64,000 nt of DNA from Candidatus Bathyarchaeota archaeon. Lineage in GTDB: Archaea > Thermoproteota > Bathyarchaeia > Bathyarchaeales > Bathycorpusculaceae. The notes beneath the pieces were generated by a model. That model saw nothing but the letters and a program-made list of their open reading frames with translations, had not been told where the DNA came from and did no database searches. The stretch is from positions 930,001 to 994,000 of the forward strand of contig JAOZHS010000001.1 in NCBI GenBank assembly GCA_026014745.1, in the 5' to 3' direction. Made by a program: the position numbers and the translations under genes. The stretch's first letter is position 1, and each line of letters opens with the position of its first letter. This document shows, piece after piece, positions 18,023 through 27,160 of this stretch.

Positions 18023-18358
18023 TCACGGTTGCTTGAGGCTTTGCAAGGCTTCCTTTTCAGAACCAAAAATCTTAAAGATTTGCGTGAACCCCGATATCTC
18101 AAAAACCTCAAAAACATAAGGCTTCATTGATACGAGTAAAATCTGTCCGCCTGACCTTTGCAGGCTTTTAGCTGAAGAGAGAAGAACTCTCAAACCCGCG
18201 CTGGCTACATACTCGGTTTGGGAGAAATCGCAGATTATTTTTTTTGCTCCCTTAGCAATCAACTCTTTTAGTTCTGTCTCAACATCGTTAGCAGTGTAGG
18301 CGTCGAATCTGGGCACCATTACTGCTATGGTTATGTCTCCCTCTGTCCTAGTTTCCAC
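18023..18358 (-). CDS. STAS-domain protein, anti-sigma-factor antagonist type (RsbV/SpoIIAA-like)
   Basis: 111 aa single STAS domain. The conserved strand and loop reads ICDFSQTEYVASAGLRVLLS, with Ser53 at the position that the partner kinase phosphorylates in bacterial SpoIIAA and RsbV. In bacteria the unphosphorylated form binds the kinase and frees the kinase's target. Here it sits directly downstream of the kinase-like and phosphatase genes, which makes a partner-switching circuit likely. Confidence 0.9.
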   Translation of the reverse strand: METRTEGDITIAVMVPRFDAYTANDVETELKELIAKGAKKIICDFSQTEYVASAGLRVLLSSAKSLQRSGGQILLVSMKPYVFEVFEISGFTQIFKIFGSEKEALQSLKQP

Positions 18359-18376
18359 CGCTCTCTCTCCATAAGA

Positions 18377-18841
18377 TTATTTTTCTATATACTTGGCTAA
18401 TGTTAATAAATTCATATCATCGCGTCGAATGTAGCTGATTTCATCCATAAATTTCCTCATAAAAAATATTCCTAACCCGCCTTCTTTGCGCTCATCTAAA
18501 CTACTTTGGATGTCAGGCTTGGGCAGGGTCGTTGGATCAAAAGGTGCCCCCCAATCAGTAATGTTCAGCACAAGTTTTCCCTCAGTTTTTGATAGCATGC
18601 ATCGGATTACGATGATGCCCTCGTCTTTGTTGGGGTATGCATGTTCAATGATGTTTGTACAAGCCTCATCAACCGACAATTGAACCGCATATACAACTTT
18701 GGGGCTTTGGATATTGAAGTGTCGCATCGTTTCATCTATGAAAGCGCCAATTTTTGGAAGATTCTCAAGTTTACTCTCCACAGTAAGCTCAAAGCCTTCC
18801 GTGGCGTTACCGTTTTCAGTTTTTGGTTTTTCTTTCGGCAT
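18377..18841 (-). CDS. RsbW/SpoIIAB-like serine kinase (HATPase)
   Basis: 154 aa GHKL ATPase. N box: VDEACTNIIEHAYP; G1 box: ITDWGAPFDP; G2 box: EGGLGIFFMRKFMDE. This is the compact RsbW-type kinase that phosphorylates a STAS protein and holds an effector. I chose the ATG at 18841 because the frame extension to 18883 overlaps the phosphatase gene and adds an unrelated MTLHCLLLRGPDAA segment. Archaea have no sigma factors of the bacterial type, so the effector it sequesters must be something else. Confidence 0.9.
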   Translation of the reverse strand: MPKEKPKTENGNATEGFELTVESKLENLPKIGAFIDETMRHFNIQSPKVVYAVQLSVDEACTNIIEHAYPNKDEGIIVIRCMLSKTEGKLVLNITDWGAPFDPTTLPKPDIQSSLDERKEGGLGIFFMRKFMDEISYIRRDDMNLLTLAKYIEK

Positions 18842-18848
18842 AGCAGCG

Positions 18849-20444
18849 TCAGGTCCCCTTAATAATAAGCAATGTAATGTCATCGGCTTGCGGCGTATCC
18901 CCCGCGAATGCTCTTACCTCCGACAAGATCTGCTCAAGAATCCCCTTAGCCGATTGGTATGCATTTTTCTTTATAACTTCGATTAGCCGTTTTTCCCCAA
19001 ACAGTTCCTGTTTTGAATTAATTGATTCTGTCACGCCATCAGTGAACATGACAACAACGTCACCTTCCCCGATTTTTACGCTTCGAGATTTGTACTCCAT
19101 GTTTTCGATGGCTCCAAGTACAATTCCGGTTGGCATGAGTTTCTCGATTTCTCCGTTGAGACTTCGATGTACTAGTGGGGGATTGTGGCCAGCGTTAACG
19201 TATGTGAGGGAGCGGTCTTTCTCGTTTAGCAACCCAAAAAAGAGGGTTACAAACATGCCTGATTTTGAATCTTGGGCGATGATGTTGTTGGAATGGTAAA
19301 TTACCTTTGCAGGGTCATGATGCCAAAGCGCGTTCACTCGGACCGCGATTCTTGACAGCGCCATAAACAGCGCCGCAGGAACGCCTTTTCCAGAAACATC
19401 GGCAACAAGCAGCCCATGCATGCCCTCCTTGAGCGTCATGACTTCGTAGGGGATTACGTCAAAGAAGTCGCCTCCTACCTCCTTGGCCATAACTGTGCGG
19501 GCCGCAATATCGATGCCTCTTATTTGGGGGATTGCTTCGGGGAGAAAGCTTTTCTGTATTTCTGCAGCAATCTGGAGCTCGGCACTTGAGCGGGCAAGTC
19601 GCCCTTCCATTTCGCGGCGTTCGGTTATGTCGCGGATTGTCTCGATAGCGCCGATGACGTTGCCAGTGGTTGGGTCATAGAGTGGGCTGGCTTTTGCCCA
19701 GAAGTAGGCTCCGCCCATCCGAAAATCGGGAATGAAGACATCGACAACCAGCGTGTCTACATTGCGCTCAACGAGGTTATACTTCTTTTTTATTTCCTCT
19801 TCAGGCATGAAAACCAAATCAGCAAGCATGGGTCTGCGCATCTTGTAGAATGGTATGGCATATTCGTAATTTCCCTTCCCCAGCATGGCATCAGCGGGAA
19901 TGCTTGTGAGAATTTCCATCGCGCTGTTCCACGCAATGACTTTGCCCTCCAAATCTATAACAAACGTGGCGTCGGGAAGGAAACTAAGGATGTCTGCAAG
20001 GTTGCGGCGTGACCGAATAATTTCCTCTTCAGCTCGTTTTCGGTCGGTGATGTCTCGTATGGTTTCGATGGCACCGACGATTTCTCCCTGTGAATCATAG
20101 AGTGGGCTTGCCTTAGCCCAGAGATACGCGCCGCCGACTCGAAAGTCAGGGATATAAATCTCGACCACAAGAGCGTCGCCAAGCCGCTGTACTGTGTCAT
20201 ATTTTTTTTCTATCTCTGCTTCTGGCATGAAAATTAGATTTGCCAGCATGGGTCGGCGTTCTTTGTAGAAGGGAAGGGCATATTCGTAATCTGTTTTGCC
20301 GAGCATTTCGGTTCGGGGAACGCTGGTTAGCATCTCCATTGCGCTGTTCCACATGATTACTTTGCCGTTTAAGTCGATGACGAAGGTGGCGTCGGGTAAA
20401 AACTCGATTATTGCGTCGCGGAATTTGTGGCCGTCAGCGTTCAT
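18849..20444 (-). CDS. PAS-PAS-PP2C (SpoIIE/RsbU-type) serine phosphatase
   Basis: 531 aa. PAS 1 spans about residues 15-140 and PAS 2 about 155-281; the two are about 73% identical over 106 residues and offset by exactly 140 residues, so they arose by a recent tandem duplication. A PP2C-SpoIIE domain follows (about 310-530) with metal-binding motifs GGDFFDV, VADVSGKG, FTDGVTES and ADDITLL. The PAS units probably bind a small ligand or cofactor and gate dephosphorylation of the STAS protein encoded two genes downstream. First gene of a four-gene operon. No membrane helices, so cytoplasmic. Confidence 0.92.
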   Translation of the reverse strand: MNADGHKFRDAIIEFLPDATFVIDLNGKVIMWNSAMEMLTSVPRTEMLGKTDYEYALPFYKERRPMLANLIFMPEAEIEKKYDTVQRLGDALVVEIYIPDFRVGGAYLWAKASPLYDSQGEIVGAIETIRDITDRKRAEEEIIRSRRNLADILSFLPDATFVIDLEGKVIAWNSAMEILTSIPADAMLGKGNYEYAIPFYKMRRPMLADLVFMPEEEIKKKYNLVERNVDTLVVDVFIPDFRMGGAYFWAKASPLYDPTTGNVIGAIETIRDITERREMEGRLARSSAELQIAAEIQKSFLPEAIPQIRGIDIAARTVMAKEVGGDFFDVIPYEVMTLKEGMHGLLVADVSGKGVPAALFMALSRIAVRVNALWHHDPAKVIYHSNNIIAQDSKSGMFVTLFFGLLNEKDRSLTYVNAGHNPPLVHRSLNGEIEKLMPTGIVLGAIENMEYKSRSVKIGEGDVVVMFTDGVTESINSKQELFGEKRLIEVIKKNAYQSAKGILEQILSEVRAFAGDTPQADDITLLIIKGT

Positions 20445-20601
20445 GTGTCCACTCTGCCGAAATAGGTTAGGGTTTGCTGCTAATTAGCTTTTAGAGCAAG
20501 CATAACATCCGTTGGAATCTAAACTCGCTATTGTGAGGCATTCGTAGTGGCTTCACCGTTAAATGCTTGATTTGCCATATTACTTGCAGGGATGGACTGG
20601 T

Positions 20602-20949
20602 ATGAATCAAAACGTGAACGAATACATTGAAAAACAAACCTCGCCGCAAAAAGAAATCCTGCAAAGAGTCAGACAAATTTTTCTAGAAACCCTCCCGAAC
20701 CCTGAAGAAAAAATGAATTGGGGCGTCGTTACGTTTGGGGCTAAAAAATTCTATATTGCAGCGATGAAGAGTCGCGTTCACGTCGGTTTTGCTATCACTG
20801 GGTTGAGTGCTGATGAACTGCATTTGTTTGAAGGCAGCGGCCAGACAATGAGGCACATAAAAATTCCCACTATCGAGAGCATAGATGAGAAAAAGCTTGT
20901 GGAATTGATAAAGCTGGTAGATAGAAAAGCAGTCTGCAAGCCCTGCTAA
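20602..20949 (+). CDS. DUF1801 (YdhG-like) protein
   Basis: 115 aa from the ATG at 20602. The N-terminal VNEYIEKQTSPQKEILQRVRQIFLETLPNPEEKMNWGVVTFGAKKFYIAAMKSRVHVGF is the DUF1801/YdhG pattern, and SGQTMRHIKIPTIESIDEKKLVELIKLV closes it. These proteins are compared with iron-chaperone frataxin-like folds, but a function is not established. The frame is open to 20563, which would add an unrelated 13 residues. Confidence 0.8.
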   Translation: MNQNVNEYIEKQTSPQKEILQRVRQIFLETLPNPEEKMNWGVVTFGAKKFYIAAMKSRVHVGFAITGLSADELHLFEGSGQTMRHIKIPTIESIDEKKLVELIKLVDRKAVCKPC

Positions 20950-21040
20950 AATGGTCGGTATGCCGATTCTGCTTTCTTACTTGGACAAAGCGCTAATTAG
21001 CCTTAAATGTAACATGCGCTAACTATCGACATGATAAATT

Positions 21041-22540
21041 ATGGCCTTTCCAAAAAAGTTCCTCTGGGGGGTTTCTAACAGCGGCTTCCAATTTGAAATG
21101 GGCGATTTATCTGGAAAAAATATTGATCCAAACACGGACTGGTATGTTTGGGTTCATGACCCCTCGAACATTCGAAAGGGCATTGTTAGTGGCGATTTGC
21201 CTGAGAAGGGCGGGGACTATTGGAGTCTATATAAGCAAGACCACGCTATCGCCAAACAACTTGGTTTAAACGCTTACCGAATAGGTGTTGAATGGAGTAG
21301 AATATTTCCCAAAAGCACCTCAGCCGTAAAAGTTGAGGTAGAGCGAGCATCAGATGGAAACATTGCCCAGATAGAGGTTGACGACTCTGCTTTAGAAAAA
21401 CTTGAAAAACTCGCCGACCAATCTGCTCTAAGTCATTATCGCGCTGTAATTGAAGATTTACATGCCAAGGGCTTCGAGGTTTTTTTGTGCTTGAACCACT
21501 TTACTTTGCCTCTGTGGATTCATGACCCTATTACCGTTCGCAGGACTCGACTGCGTGTTGGCGCTAAGGGCTGGGTGGACGAGAATACGGTAGTTGAGTT
21601 CACAAAATATGCGGCTTACATGGCTTGGAAGCTGGGTGGTTTAGTCAAGCATTGGGCTACTTTTAATGAGCCTATGGTGGCGGCTGAAGGGGGTTACATG
21701 ATATCTGAATCTGGATTCCCCCCTGGGCTACGTACTGCTTTTAGGGCTTATAGAAAGGTCGCTATGCACCTTGTGGTTGCTCACGCCCGCGCATACGATG
21801 TTATTAAGAAATTCTGCAATAACGCGAATGTTGGTTTGATAAATAATGTTATTCCAGTTATGCCTTTGTCCCCCCAAAAAAAATCTGACCTAAAAGCGGC
21901 TGAGTATTTGAACATGGTTCATAACCGATTATTTATCCAAGCAATTTCCAAGGGTTGGCTAGATGAAAACCTCAATGAAGTAAAAGAGAAAGGCGAAATC
22001 GAAGCATATCTGGGGAATAGGCTTGATTGGTTAGGCATAAATTATTACAGCAGACTTGTCGTAAAAGGCAGAGAGTTTATGCTGGCAAAATATGTTGCTG
22101 GAACAACTGTAATTCCCTCAGTTGTTCAGGGGTTCGGTTTTGCTTCTCAACCCTATTCCAAGTCGACTGACGGGTTATTGACCTCTGCTGCTGGCTGGGA
22201 ATTGTACCCCGAAGGTTTGCTTAATGCTCTAAGAGCAATGAAAGAATTTGGAAAACCCCTTTATGTAACTGAAAATGGAATCTCAGATGCCAATGATGTG
22301 CTAAGACCCAGTTTTTTGGTTGAGCACTTAAAAGTTTTAGATAAAGCCATTAATGAGGAGAAAATTGATGTTCGCGGTTACTTTCACTGGGCTTTAACTG
22401 ACAATTACGAGTGGGCAAAGGGGTTTGGTCAGAAGTTCGGGTTATATTCGGTTGACAGTGAAACTAAACTTCGGACAAGCAGAAAAAGCGCAGAGGTTTT
22501 TAAAAAAATAGTTGCAGGAGACAAGCGACTGCTTCAGTAG
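21041..22540 (+). CDS. GH1 beta-glycosidase, archaeal type
   Basis: 499 aa (beta/alpha)8-barrel glycoside hydrolase of family 1. FPKKFLWGVSNSGFQFEMG is the N-terminal signature, the acid/base glutamate is in TFNEP and the nucleophile in YVTENG. Length and insertions (for example NTDWYVWVHDPSNI) match the archaeal LacS/beta-glycosidase branch rather than bacterial 6-phospho enzymes. It would release beta-linked glucose or galactose from oligosaccharides in the cytoplasm; no signal peptide is present. ATG start. No sugar transporter or regulator is adjacent. Confidence 0.95.
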   Translation: MAFPKKFLWGVSNSGFQFEMGDLSGKNIDPNTDWYVWVHDPSNIRKGIVSGDLPEKGGDYWSLYKQDHAIAKQLGLNAYRIGVEWSRIFPKSTSAVKVEVERASDGNIAQIEVDDSALEKLEKLADQSALSHYRAVIEDLHAKGFEVFLCLNHFTLPLWIHDPITVRRTRLRVGAKGWVDENTVVEFTKYAAYMAWKLGGLVKHWATFNEPMVAAEGGYMISESGFPPGLRTAFRAYRKVAMHLVVAHARAYDVIKKFCNNANVGLINNVIPVMPLSPQKKSDLKAAEYLNMVHNRLFIQAISKGWLDENLNEVKEKGEIEAYLGNRLDWLGINYYSRLVVKGREFMLAKYVAGTTVIPSVVQGFGFASQPYSKSTDGLLTSAAGWELYPEGLLNALRAMKEFGKPLYVTENGISDANDVLRPSFLVEHLKVLDKAINEEKIDVRGYFHWALTDNYEWAKGFGQKFGLYSVDSETKLRTSRKSAEVFKKIVAGDKRLLQ

Positions 22541-22781
22541 ATGACGCGTATTGACGACTTTTCAGAAAATTCTTTTTATTGGTTGATTTTGTATTATGCT
22601 GATTTATTGTTTTTTTGTTGTTTTCAACGGATTGATTGTTTCTCTCGCTTTTGAGCGTAGTAGTTGCATGCGAGCGACAACAAACTGATTAATAGTCCTG
22701 AGCCCCAAGTTACCAGTGAACGGATTTATAAAATCTGTTGGCAAACTTTTTTTTGAAATCTGTTCAAATGAGGGCAGAAAA

Positions 22782-24878
22782 ATGGGCTTAAAAAACAAAT
22801 TATCGATTGTTTTAGTAGTTTCTATGTTGCTATCAATATTCGCTATCCTTGATGTAAATCCTGTCAATGCACAACCCGTAGACCAACCTACACTTGATCC
22901 TTCTTCAATCCCTAAATACGTCAACCAACTTGTCAGTCCACCCGTATATGTACCAACATATTTCTACGACTGTAAGACGCATAAGTTGACTCAACAATAC
23001 TTCGTTGACATGACGCAGTTTCAAGAGCAGATACTTCCCACAACTGATGCTTCTGGAAACCCAACGGGTTTTGCTCAAACCACCGTTTGGGGTTATGGTG
23101 GCATAGCAAAAGATGCAGTTACCGGCAAATACTTGGGTTACTTCCGCTATTCTCCTGGACCGACCTTTGAGGCTACACGTGGTGTACCCGCACAGGTAAC
23201 CTGGATTAATAAGATTACAACGCCAGCAATGTTTCCTGTAGACCCTACATTACACTGGGCAAATCCTAACAACATTCCAATGATGGAAGCAATTACGCAG
23301 GCAGGGATGGGTCTGGCACCGCCTTATCCCCCTGGATATAACGGCTACCCCATCCCCGTAGACAGCGTCATAACAAATCCTGACGGTTGGAACGCACAGT
23401 CACCCGTTCCCTTGGTAACACATGTTCATGGCGCAGCTGTGAGGTCAGATTCTGATGGCGGACCCGAAGAATGGTTCACTGCAAACGGCATCCACGGAGT
23501 TGACTACAGCACCACCAAACCTACTCTACCTAACGCAGCCGTTTACTACTACCCCAACGAGCAACAACCCGCAACCATATGGTATCATGACCATGCATTA
23601 GGCGTAACCCGTCTAAACGTAATGTCAGGTTTAGCCGGCTTCTACTTAATCCGCGACCCCTGTGACCCAGTAGCCAACAAATTACCCACCGGCAAATATG
23701 AAATTCCCTTAGCAATCCAAGACCGCTCATTTAACACAGACGGTTCAATGTGGTTCCCAAGCGACGGTAACAACCCAAATGTGCATCCTTATTGGGTGCC
23801 TGAATTCTTCGGCAATACCATAATGGTGAATGGAAAAGTGTGGCCAAACCTTGATGTTGACCGCGGCCAATATCGCTTTAGAATTCTTGACGGTTCAAAC
23901 GCTCGATTCTACAACATAAGCTTAACCGATATAGGAACTGGGCAAACAATACCCTTCACTCAAATTGGCACTGACGGAGGCTACCTCAAATCAGCAGCAC
24001 CCCTAACTTCTCTGTTAATTGCTCCCGGCGAAAGAGCTGACATTCTCATTGACTTCTCAAAGATGAAAGCAGGAACCAAAATTATAATGAACAACACCGC
24101 TGTTGCGCCTTACCCAAGTGGAGACCCTGTGGATGAAAACACTGGACAAATAATGCAGTTCACCGTAGGCAGCCATTGTGGCTTTAAAGCTAAAGCGCTT
24201 CCCCAAACCCTTGACCCGACTCTAAAAGGAGCATATCCAACTCTAATAGCAGATAGCCCCAGCAGAACTTTACCATTCTTTGAACAAGTAAGTGCAACTG
24301 ATGGGCCATTAGGCTTATTTTTAAATGGTCAAAAATACTCCGGTGTCTTAACTGAGACTCCAGTTGTAGGTTCTACTGAGGACTGGTGGCTCGTTAACCC
24401 AACAATGGATACCCACCCCATTCATGTTCATCTGGTACAGTTCCAACTAGTCTACCGCATACCCTTTAATGCAATACAATATGAAACAGATTGGATAAAC
24501 CTCAATGGTCAACCTCCAGTGCCCGAGAATGTCGTACCGCAGACGTTGCCTGTTGACTCGTACCTTACGGGTCCACCTGAATATCCTTCTGCAAATGAAC
24601 AAGGCTGGAAAGACACCATACAGACACCCCCTGGCTATGTTACTGTTATACGCATCCGATGGGCGCCGCAAGATGCTCTCGTAACTGGACCCTGCGCACC
24701 TAAACCAGGCGTAAACTTATACTGTTTTGACCCGACCTATGGACCTGGATATGTTTGGCACTGCCACATTCTAGATCACGAAGACAACGAAATGATGCGC
24801 CCCTATCAGGTTACCGGCGCAACACCAATCTGCAACCCAACGTACCCAAAAATTAACCATTGGAAAATCTTTAGATAG
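22782..24878 (+). CDS. Secreted multicopper oxidase (CotA/laccase-like)
   Basis: 698 aa. Signal peptide (LSIVLVVSMLLSIFAILDVNPVNA), then three cupredoxin domains. The copper-binding motifs are complete: THVHG and IWYHDHALG in domain 1, HPIHVHLVQFQ and YVWHCHILDHEDNEMMRPY in domain 3. The pattern resembles CotA and bilirubin-oxidase-type enzymes, which oxidise phenols, bilirubin or metal ions with O2. I use the ATG at 22782, which has SD GAGGGC and begins the signal peptide; the frame is open to 22716. A T-rich terminator follows. An O2-using enzyme is unexpected beside ferredoxin-based metabolism. Confidence 0.93.
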   Translation: MGLKNKLSIVLVVSMLLSIFAILDVNPVNAQPVDQPTLDPSSIPKYVNQLVSPPVYVPTYFYDCKTHKLTQQYFVDMTQFQEQILPTTDASGNPTGFAQTTVWGYGGIAKDAVTGKYLGYFRYSPGPTFEATRGVPAQVTWINKITTPAMFPVDPTLHWANPNNIPMMEAITQAGMGLAPPYPPGYNGYPIPVDSVITNPDGWNAQSPVPLVTHVHGAAVRSDSDGGPEEWFTANGIHGVDYSTTKPTLPNAAVYYYPNEQQPATIWYHDHALGVTRLNVMSGLAGFYLIRDPCDPVANKLPTGKYEIPLAIQDRSFNTDGSMWFPSDGNNPNVHPYWVPEFFGNTIMVNGKVWPNLDVDRGQYRFRILDGSNARFYNISLTDIGTGQTIPFTQIGTDGGYLKSAAPLTSLLIAPGERADILIDFSKMKAGTKIIMNNTAVAPYPSGDPVDENTGQIMQFTVGSHCGFKAKALPQTLDPTLKGAYPTLIADSPSRTLPFFEQVSATDGPLGLFLNGQKYSGVLTETPVVGSTEDWWLVNPTMDTHPIHVHLVQFQLVYRIPFNAIQYETDWINLNGQPPVPENVVPQTLPVDSYLTGPPEYPSANEQGWKDTIQTPPGYVTVIRIRWAPQDALVTGPCAPKPGVNLYCFDPTYGPGYVWHCHILDHEDNEMMRPYQVTGATPICNPTYPKINHWKIFR

Positions 24879-24903
24879 CACTTGATGAAAGAACTCAAAT
24901 TAC

Positions 24904-24920
24904 CCTTTTTCTTTTTTTTT
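24904..24920 (+). terminator. T-run terminator after multicopper oxidase
   Basis: CCCTTTTTC followed by ten T, 25 bases after the stop codon; typical archaeal poly-T termination signal. Confidence 0.5.
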
Positions 24921-24936
24921 AAAAAAAACGTTTTCC

Positions 24937-25001
24937 AACAGTCAAAGTTTTCTTTACGTTCAACAGGTTTTTCCTTGTTGGTCGAGTTTGTATCCTTTGA
25001 G
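24937..25001 (-). pseudogene. Decayed 3' fragment of a padR gene
   Basis: On the minus strand this stretch matches the last third of the padR gene at 16201-16265: the padR part encoding KLTEQGRNLLNV aligns base by base with substitutions and a one-base deletion (GGAAAAACC against GGAAGAAACC), which shifts the frame into a stop. There is no intact PadR frame here. It is probably the end of a lost paralogue. Confidence 0.55.
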
Positions 25002-25088
25002 TGTCGACCTAACCAGAAGTATTTTTTCTCTGAGGTTTTTTAGTGCCATTTTTTTTGACAATCATTAGATATTTTTTGTTTATCCTGA

Positions 25089-26066
25089 TTAAATTGTGAG
25101 TTTAACCCAAACAGGGTCATGGTCGCTTCCATCGCCGCTATGATTTTTTCGTCTATTAACCCACGCTTCAGTCTGTTTGGTTGCTAAGGCGGGGCTTAGC
25201 CAAATCTGGTCGTACAGTTCATACTGTGCGGGTTTGCCTGTTGCTTTATAGCGGTGGCTCCACGCGGTGGTTGCTGGAGGTGGCGTGTCTGCTTTTGCTG
25301 GACGTGTTTCAGTGGGGTTTGTCAAAGCATTGGTGAGGTTTAATTCTGTGTCGCCTGTGAAGGGTTTAAGGCAGGCTGAGTCTGCTGGATCATTCATATC
25401 CCCCAGTATGATAAATGCGCTGTTGGGACGGGTTCTTGCTTTAACGATTTCTCTGACTGTTTCAGCTTGTTGTGTGCGCCGCAGATCGTTTTTCTGCTTC
25501 TCGACATCGCTCTCTAAGCTATCGCCTGCGTAGTGGCTTTTTAGATGATTATTGAACAGTTTGAATAGCACTTTTGAGCGTGAAGGTGAAAGGATGTCTA
25601 CTTCTAACATGTCTCGGCTAAAAACTGCGCCTTCGGGGTCGCTCGGGTGGACGGCGTGTTTCCATGAGGTTATTCCTCCGATGGGGAGCTTTGAGAGGAC
25701 AGCAATGTCAATTAGGCGGGGGTCGTTGCCTTCAACGAGTATGCAGTAGGGATATTTGTTTTCATTAAGGTATTGCCGATTAAACTCGTAGAGTGTGTCA
25801 AGGTCCTCGACTTCTTGGAGTGCCAGTACGTCTATGTTCATGTCTTTTATTCGTTGAGCAACCTTTTCGGTGTCTGCTTGGTTTTTTTGTTTAACTAAAC
25901 TACCCATGTAGGTTCTTAGTCGGAAGGTATCGGCTAAACCAAATTCGTATTTTAGTTGACCGTTTAGGGTGCCGCCGTCTAAGTTGAGAATTTCATTAAT
26001 GCTTGCTTTGAAATTGTATTGAGAAAACAGGTTTCTTAAGTTGAAGGTTCCTACAGTTAATTGCAT
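25089..26066 (-). CDS. Endonuclease/exonuclease/phosphatase (EEP) family enzyme
   Basis: 325 aa metal-dependent hydrolase of the EEP (DNase I-like) superfamily. The motifs appear in order: TFNLRNLF, VLALQEVEDL, FNNHLKSHYAGD, FIILGDMNDPADS and DGSDHDPVWV, giving the catalytic Glu, Asp-Asn pair and Asp-His. No signal peptide, so intracellular. Such proteins range from DNA nucleases to phosphodiesterases; substrate not assignable. ATG at 26066 with GAAG eight bases upstream; a GTG at 26075 would add three residues. Confidence 0.9.
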   Translation of the reverse strand: MQLTVGTFNLRNLFSQYNFKASINEILNLDGGTLNGQLKYEFGLADTFRLRTYMGSLVKQKNQADTEKVAQRIKDMNIDVLALQEVEDLDTLYEFNRQYLNENKYPYCILVEGNDPRLIDIAVLSKLPIGGITSWKHAVHPSDPEGAVFSRDMLEVDILSPSRSKVLFKLFNNHLKSHYAGDSLESDVEKQKNDLRRTQQAETVREIVKARTRPNSAFIILGDMNDPADSACLKPFTGDTELNLTNALTNPTETRPAKADTPPPATTAWSHRYKATGKPAQYELYDQIWLSPALATKQTEAWVNRRKNHSGDGSDHDPVWVKLTI

Positions 26067-26270
26067 ACGAAACACTTCTCTTTATCTATAGAATTAAGCG
26101 CTTGCTTAAGACTTTATAGTTCTCAATACCTGCAATGTTGCAGAAGGCTGGTGAGTTTCACATAGGTTAAAAAATTGCCCGTATGGTAGTTCATAAGATA
26201 GTGGACGCATTAAATGTTATTAATGGCGGGTATTATAATGAAATAACCATTTACTGACGGAGACTGAATC

Positions 26271-27032
26271 ATGGAATTTTTTGACCTTATGGCTATCTCA
26301 CACCGCTATATGGAAATCCTCAACCCTTCTACATCAGATAAAATCATCCAACTCGGCAAACTGCTCAAGTTGAAAAAAGGCAGTCGAGTTATCGACTTCG
26401 GTTGTGGTTGTGCTGAAGCTCTCACTCTCTGGGCTGAGAAATTCGGTATCACCGGTATTGGCATAGATATATCCGGAGATTTCTGCGAACGGGCCAAAGA
26501 AAAGCTGGCCAAAAGAGGGCTGTCTGGCCAAATCGAAATCGTATGCTCCCCCGCGGCTGACTACGTGTTCAAAGAGGGGACTTTCGATGCCGCAACATGT
26601 ATTGGGTCAACTTTTGCTTTTGGCGACTTCCAGCAGACAATCCGAGCGATGAAACGTTCCGTACATAAGAATGGACGCCTCGGCATCGGTGAAACTCATT
26701 GGCTTAGCAATCAGGTGCATCCGGAATATGCCCAAAAACAGACAACTACCCACACAGAACCAGAACTGGCGCAATTTACCCGAAACGAAGGCTTTGAACT
26801 CGAATACATCATCCGTTCCAGCCGCGATGACTGGGACAGATACGTTTCGGATGGTTGGTATGGACTGATACGTTGGCTTGAAGAAAATCCCAACCACCCT
26901 GATTATGAGCAGGTATTCAAATTCTTCCGTACTGATCAGGATGATTATTTGCAGTTCCAAAGTCAATATATGGGTTGGGCTATGTACTGCCTCGCCCCTT
27001 TGAAATCTCATCTGTCAGGCAGTCAAGTATAA
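26271..27032 (+). CDS. Class I SAM-dependent methyltransferase
   Basis: 253 aa Rossmann-fold methyltransferase. Motif I is VIDFGCGCAEALTLWAEKFG (residues about 42-60), followed by GIDISGDFCERAKEKL and DAATCIGSTFAFGDF. The long C-terminal part with SDGWYGLIRWLEENPNHPDYEQVFKF is typical of a bacterial subgroup of unknown substrate. A hairpin followed by a T run, resembling a bacterial terminator, lies just after the stop. This hints at recent transfer from bacteria, which is inference. Confidence 0.88.
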   Translation: MEFFDLMAISHRYMEILNPSTSDKIIQLGKLLKLKKGSRVIDFGCGCAEALTLWAEKFGITGIGIDISGDFCERAKEKLAKRGLSGQIEIVCSPAADYVFKEGTFDAATCIGSTFAFGDFQQTIRAMKRSVHKNGRLGIGETHWLSNQVHPEYAQKQTTTHTEPELAQFTRNEGFELEYIIRSSRDDWDRYVSDGWYGLIRWLEENPNHPDYEQVFKFFRTDQDDYLQFQSQYMGWAMYCLAPLKSHLSGSQV

Positions 27033-27041
27033 TATGAAATT

Positions 27042-27075
27042 CCTGCGCCACCCTTTTGGGCAGGTTTCCTTTTTT
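27042..27075 (+). terminator. Hairpin plus T-run terminator
   Basis: CCTG...CCC-TTTT-GGGCAGG forms a stem with a 5-base bulge, directly followed by a T-rich run ending in six T. It is nine bases after the methyltransferase stop. Confidence 0.5.
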
Positions 27076-27160
27076 CAGCTTGAATATGTTTGCGAATGGA
27101 CGACGCAAACATATTCAAAAAACGCCAAATAATCAATCGAAAAACTGTTGGGTTCGGTTA

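Noticed and set aside
26607-27011. 134-codon antisense frame in the methyltransferase gene
   Set aside because: The opposite strand encodes a protein with clear SAM-binding motifs.
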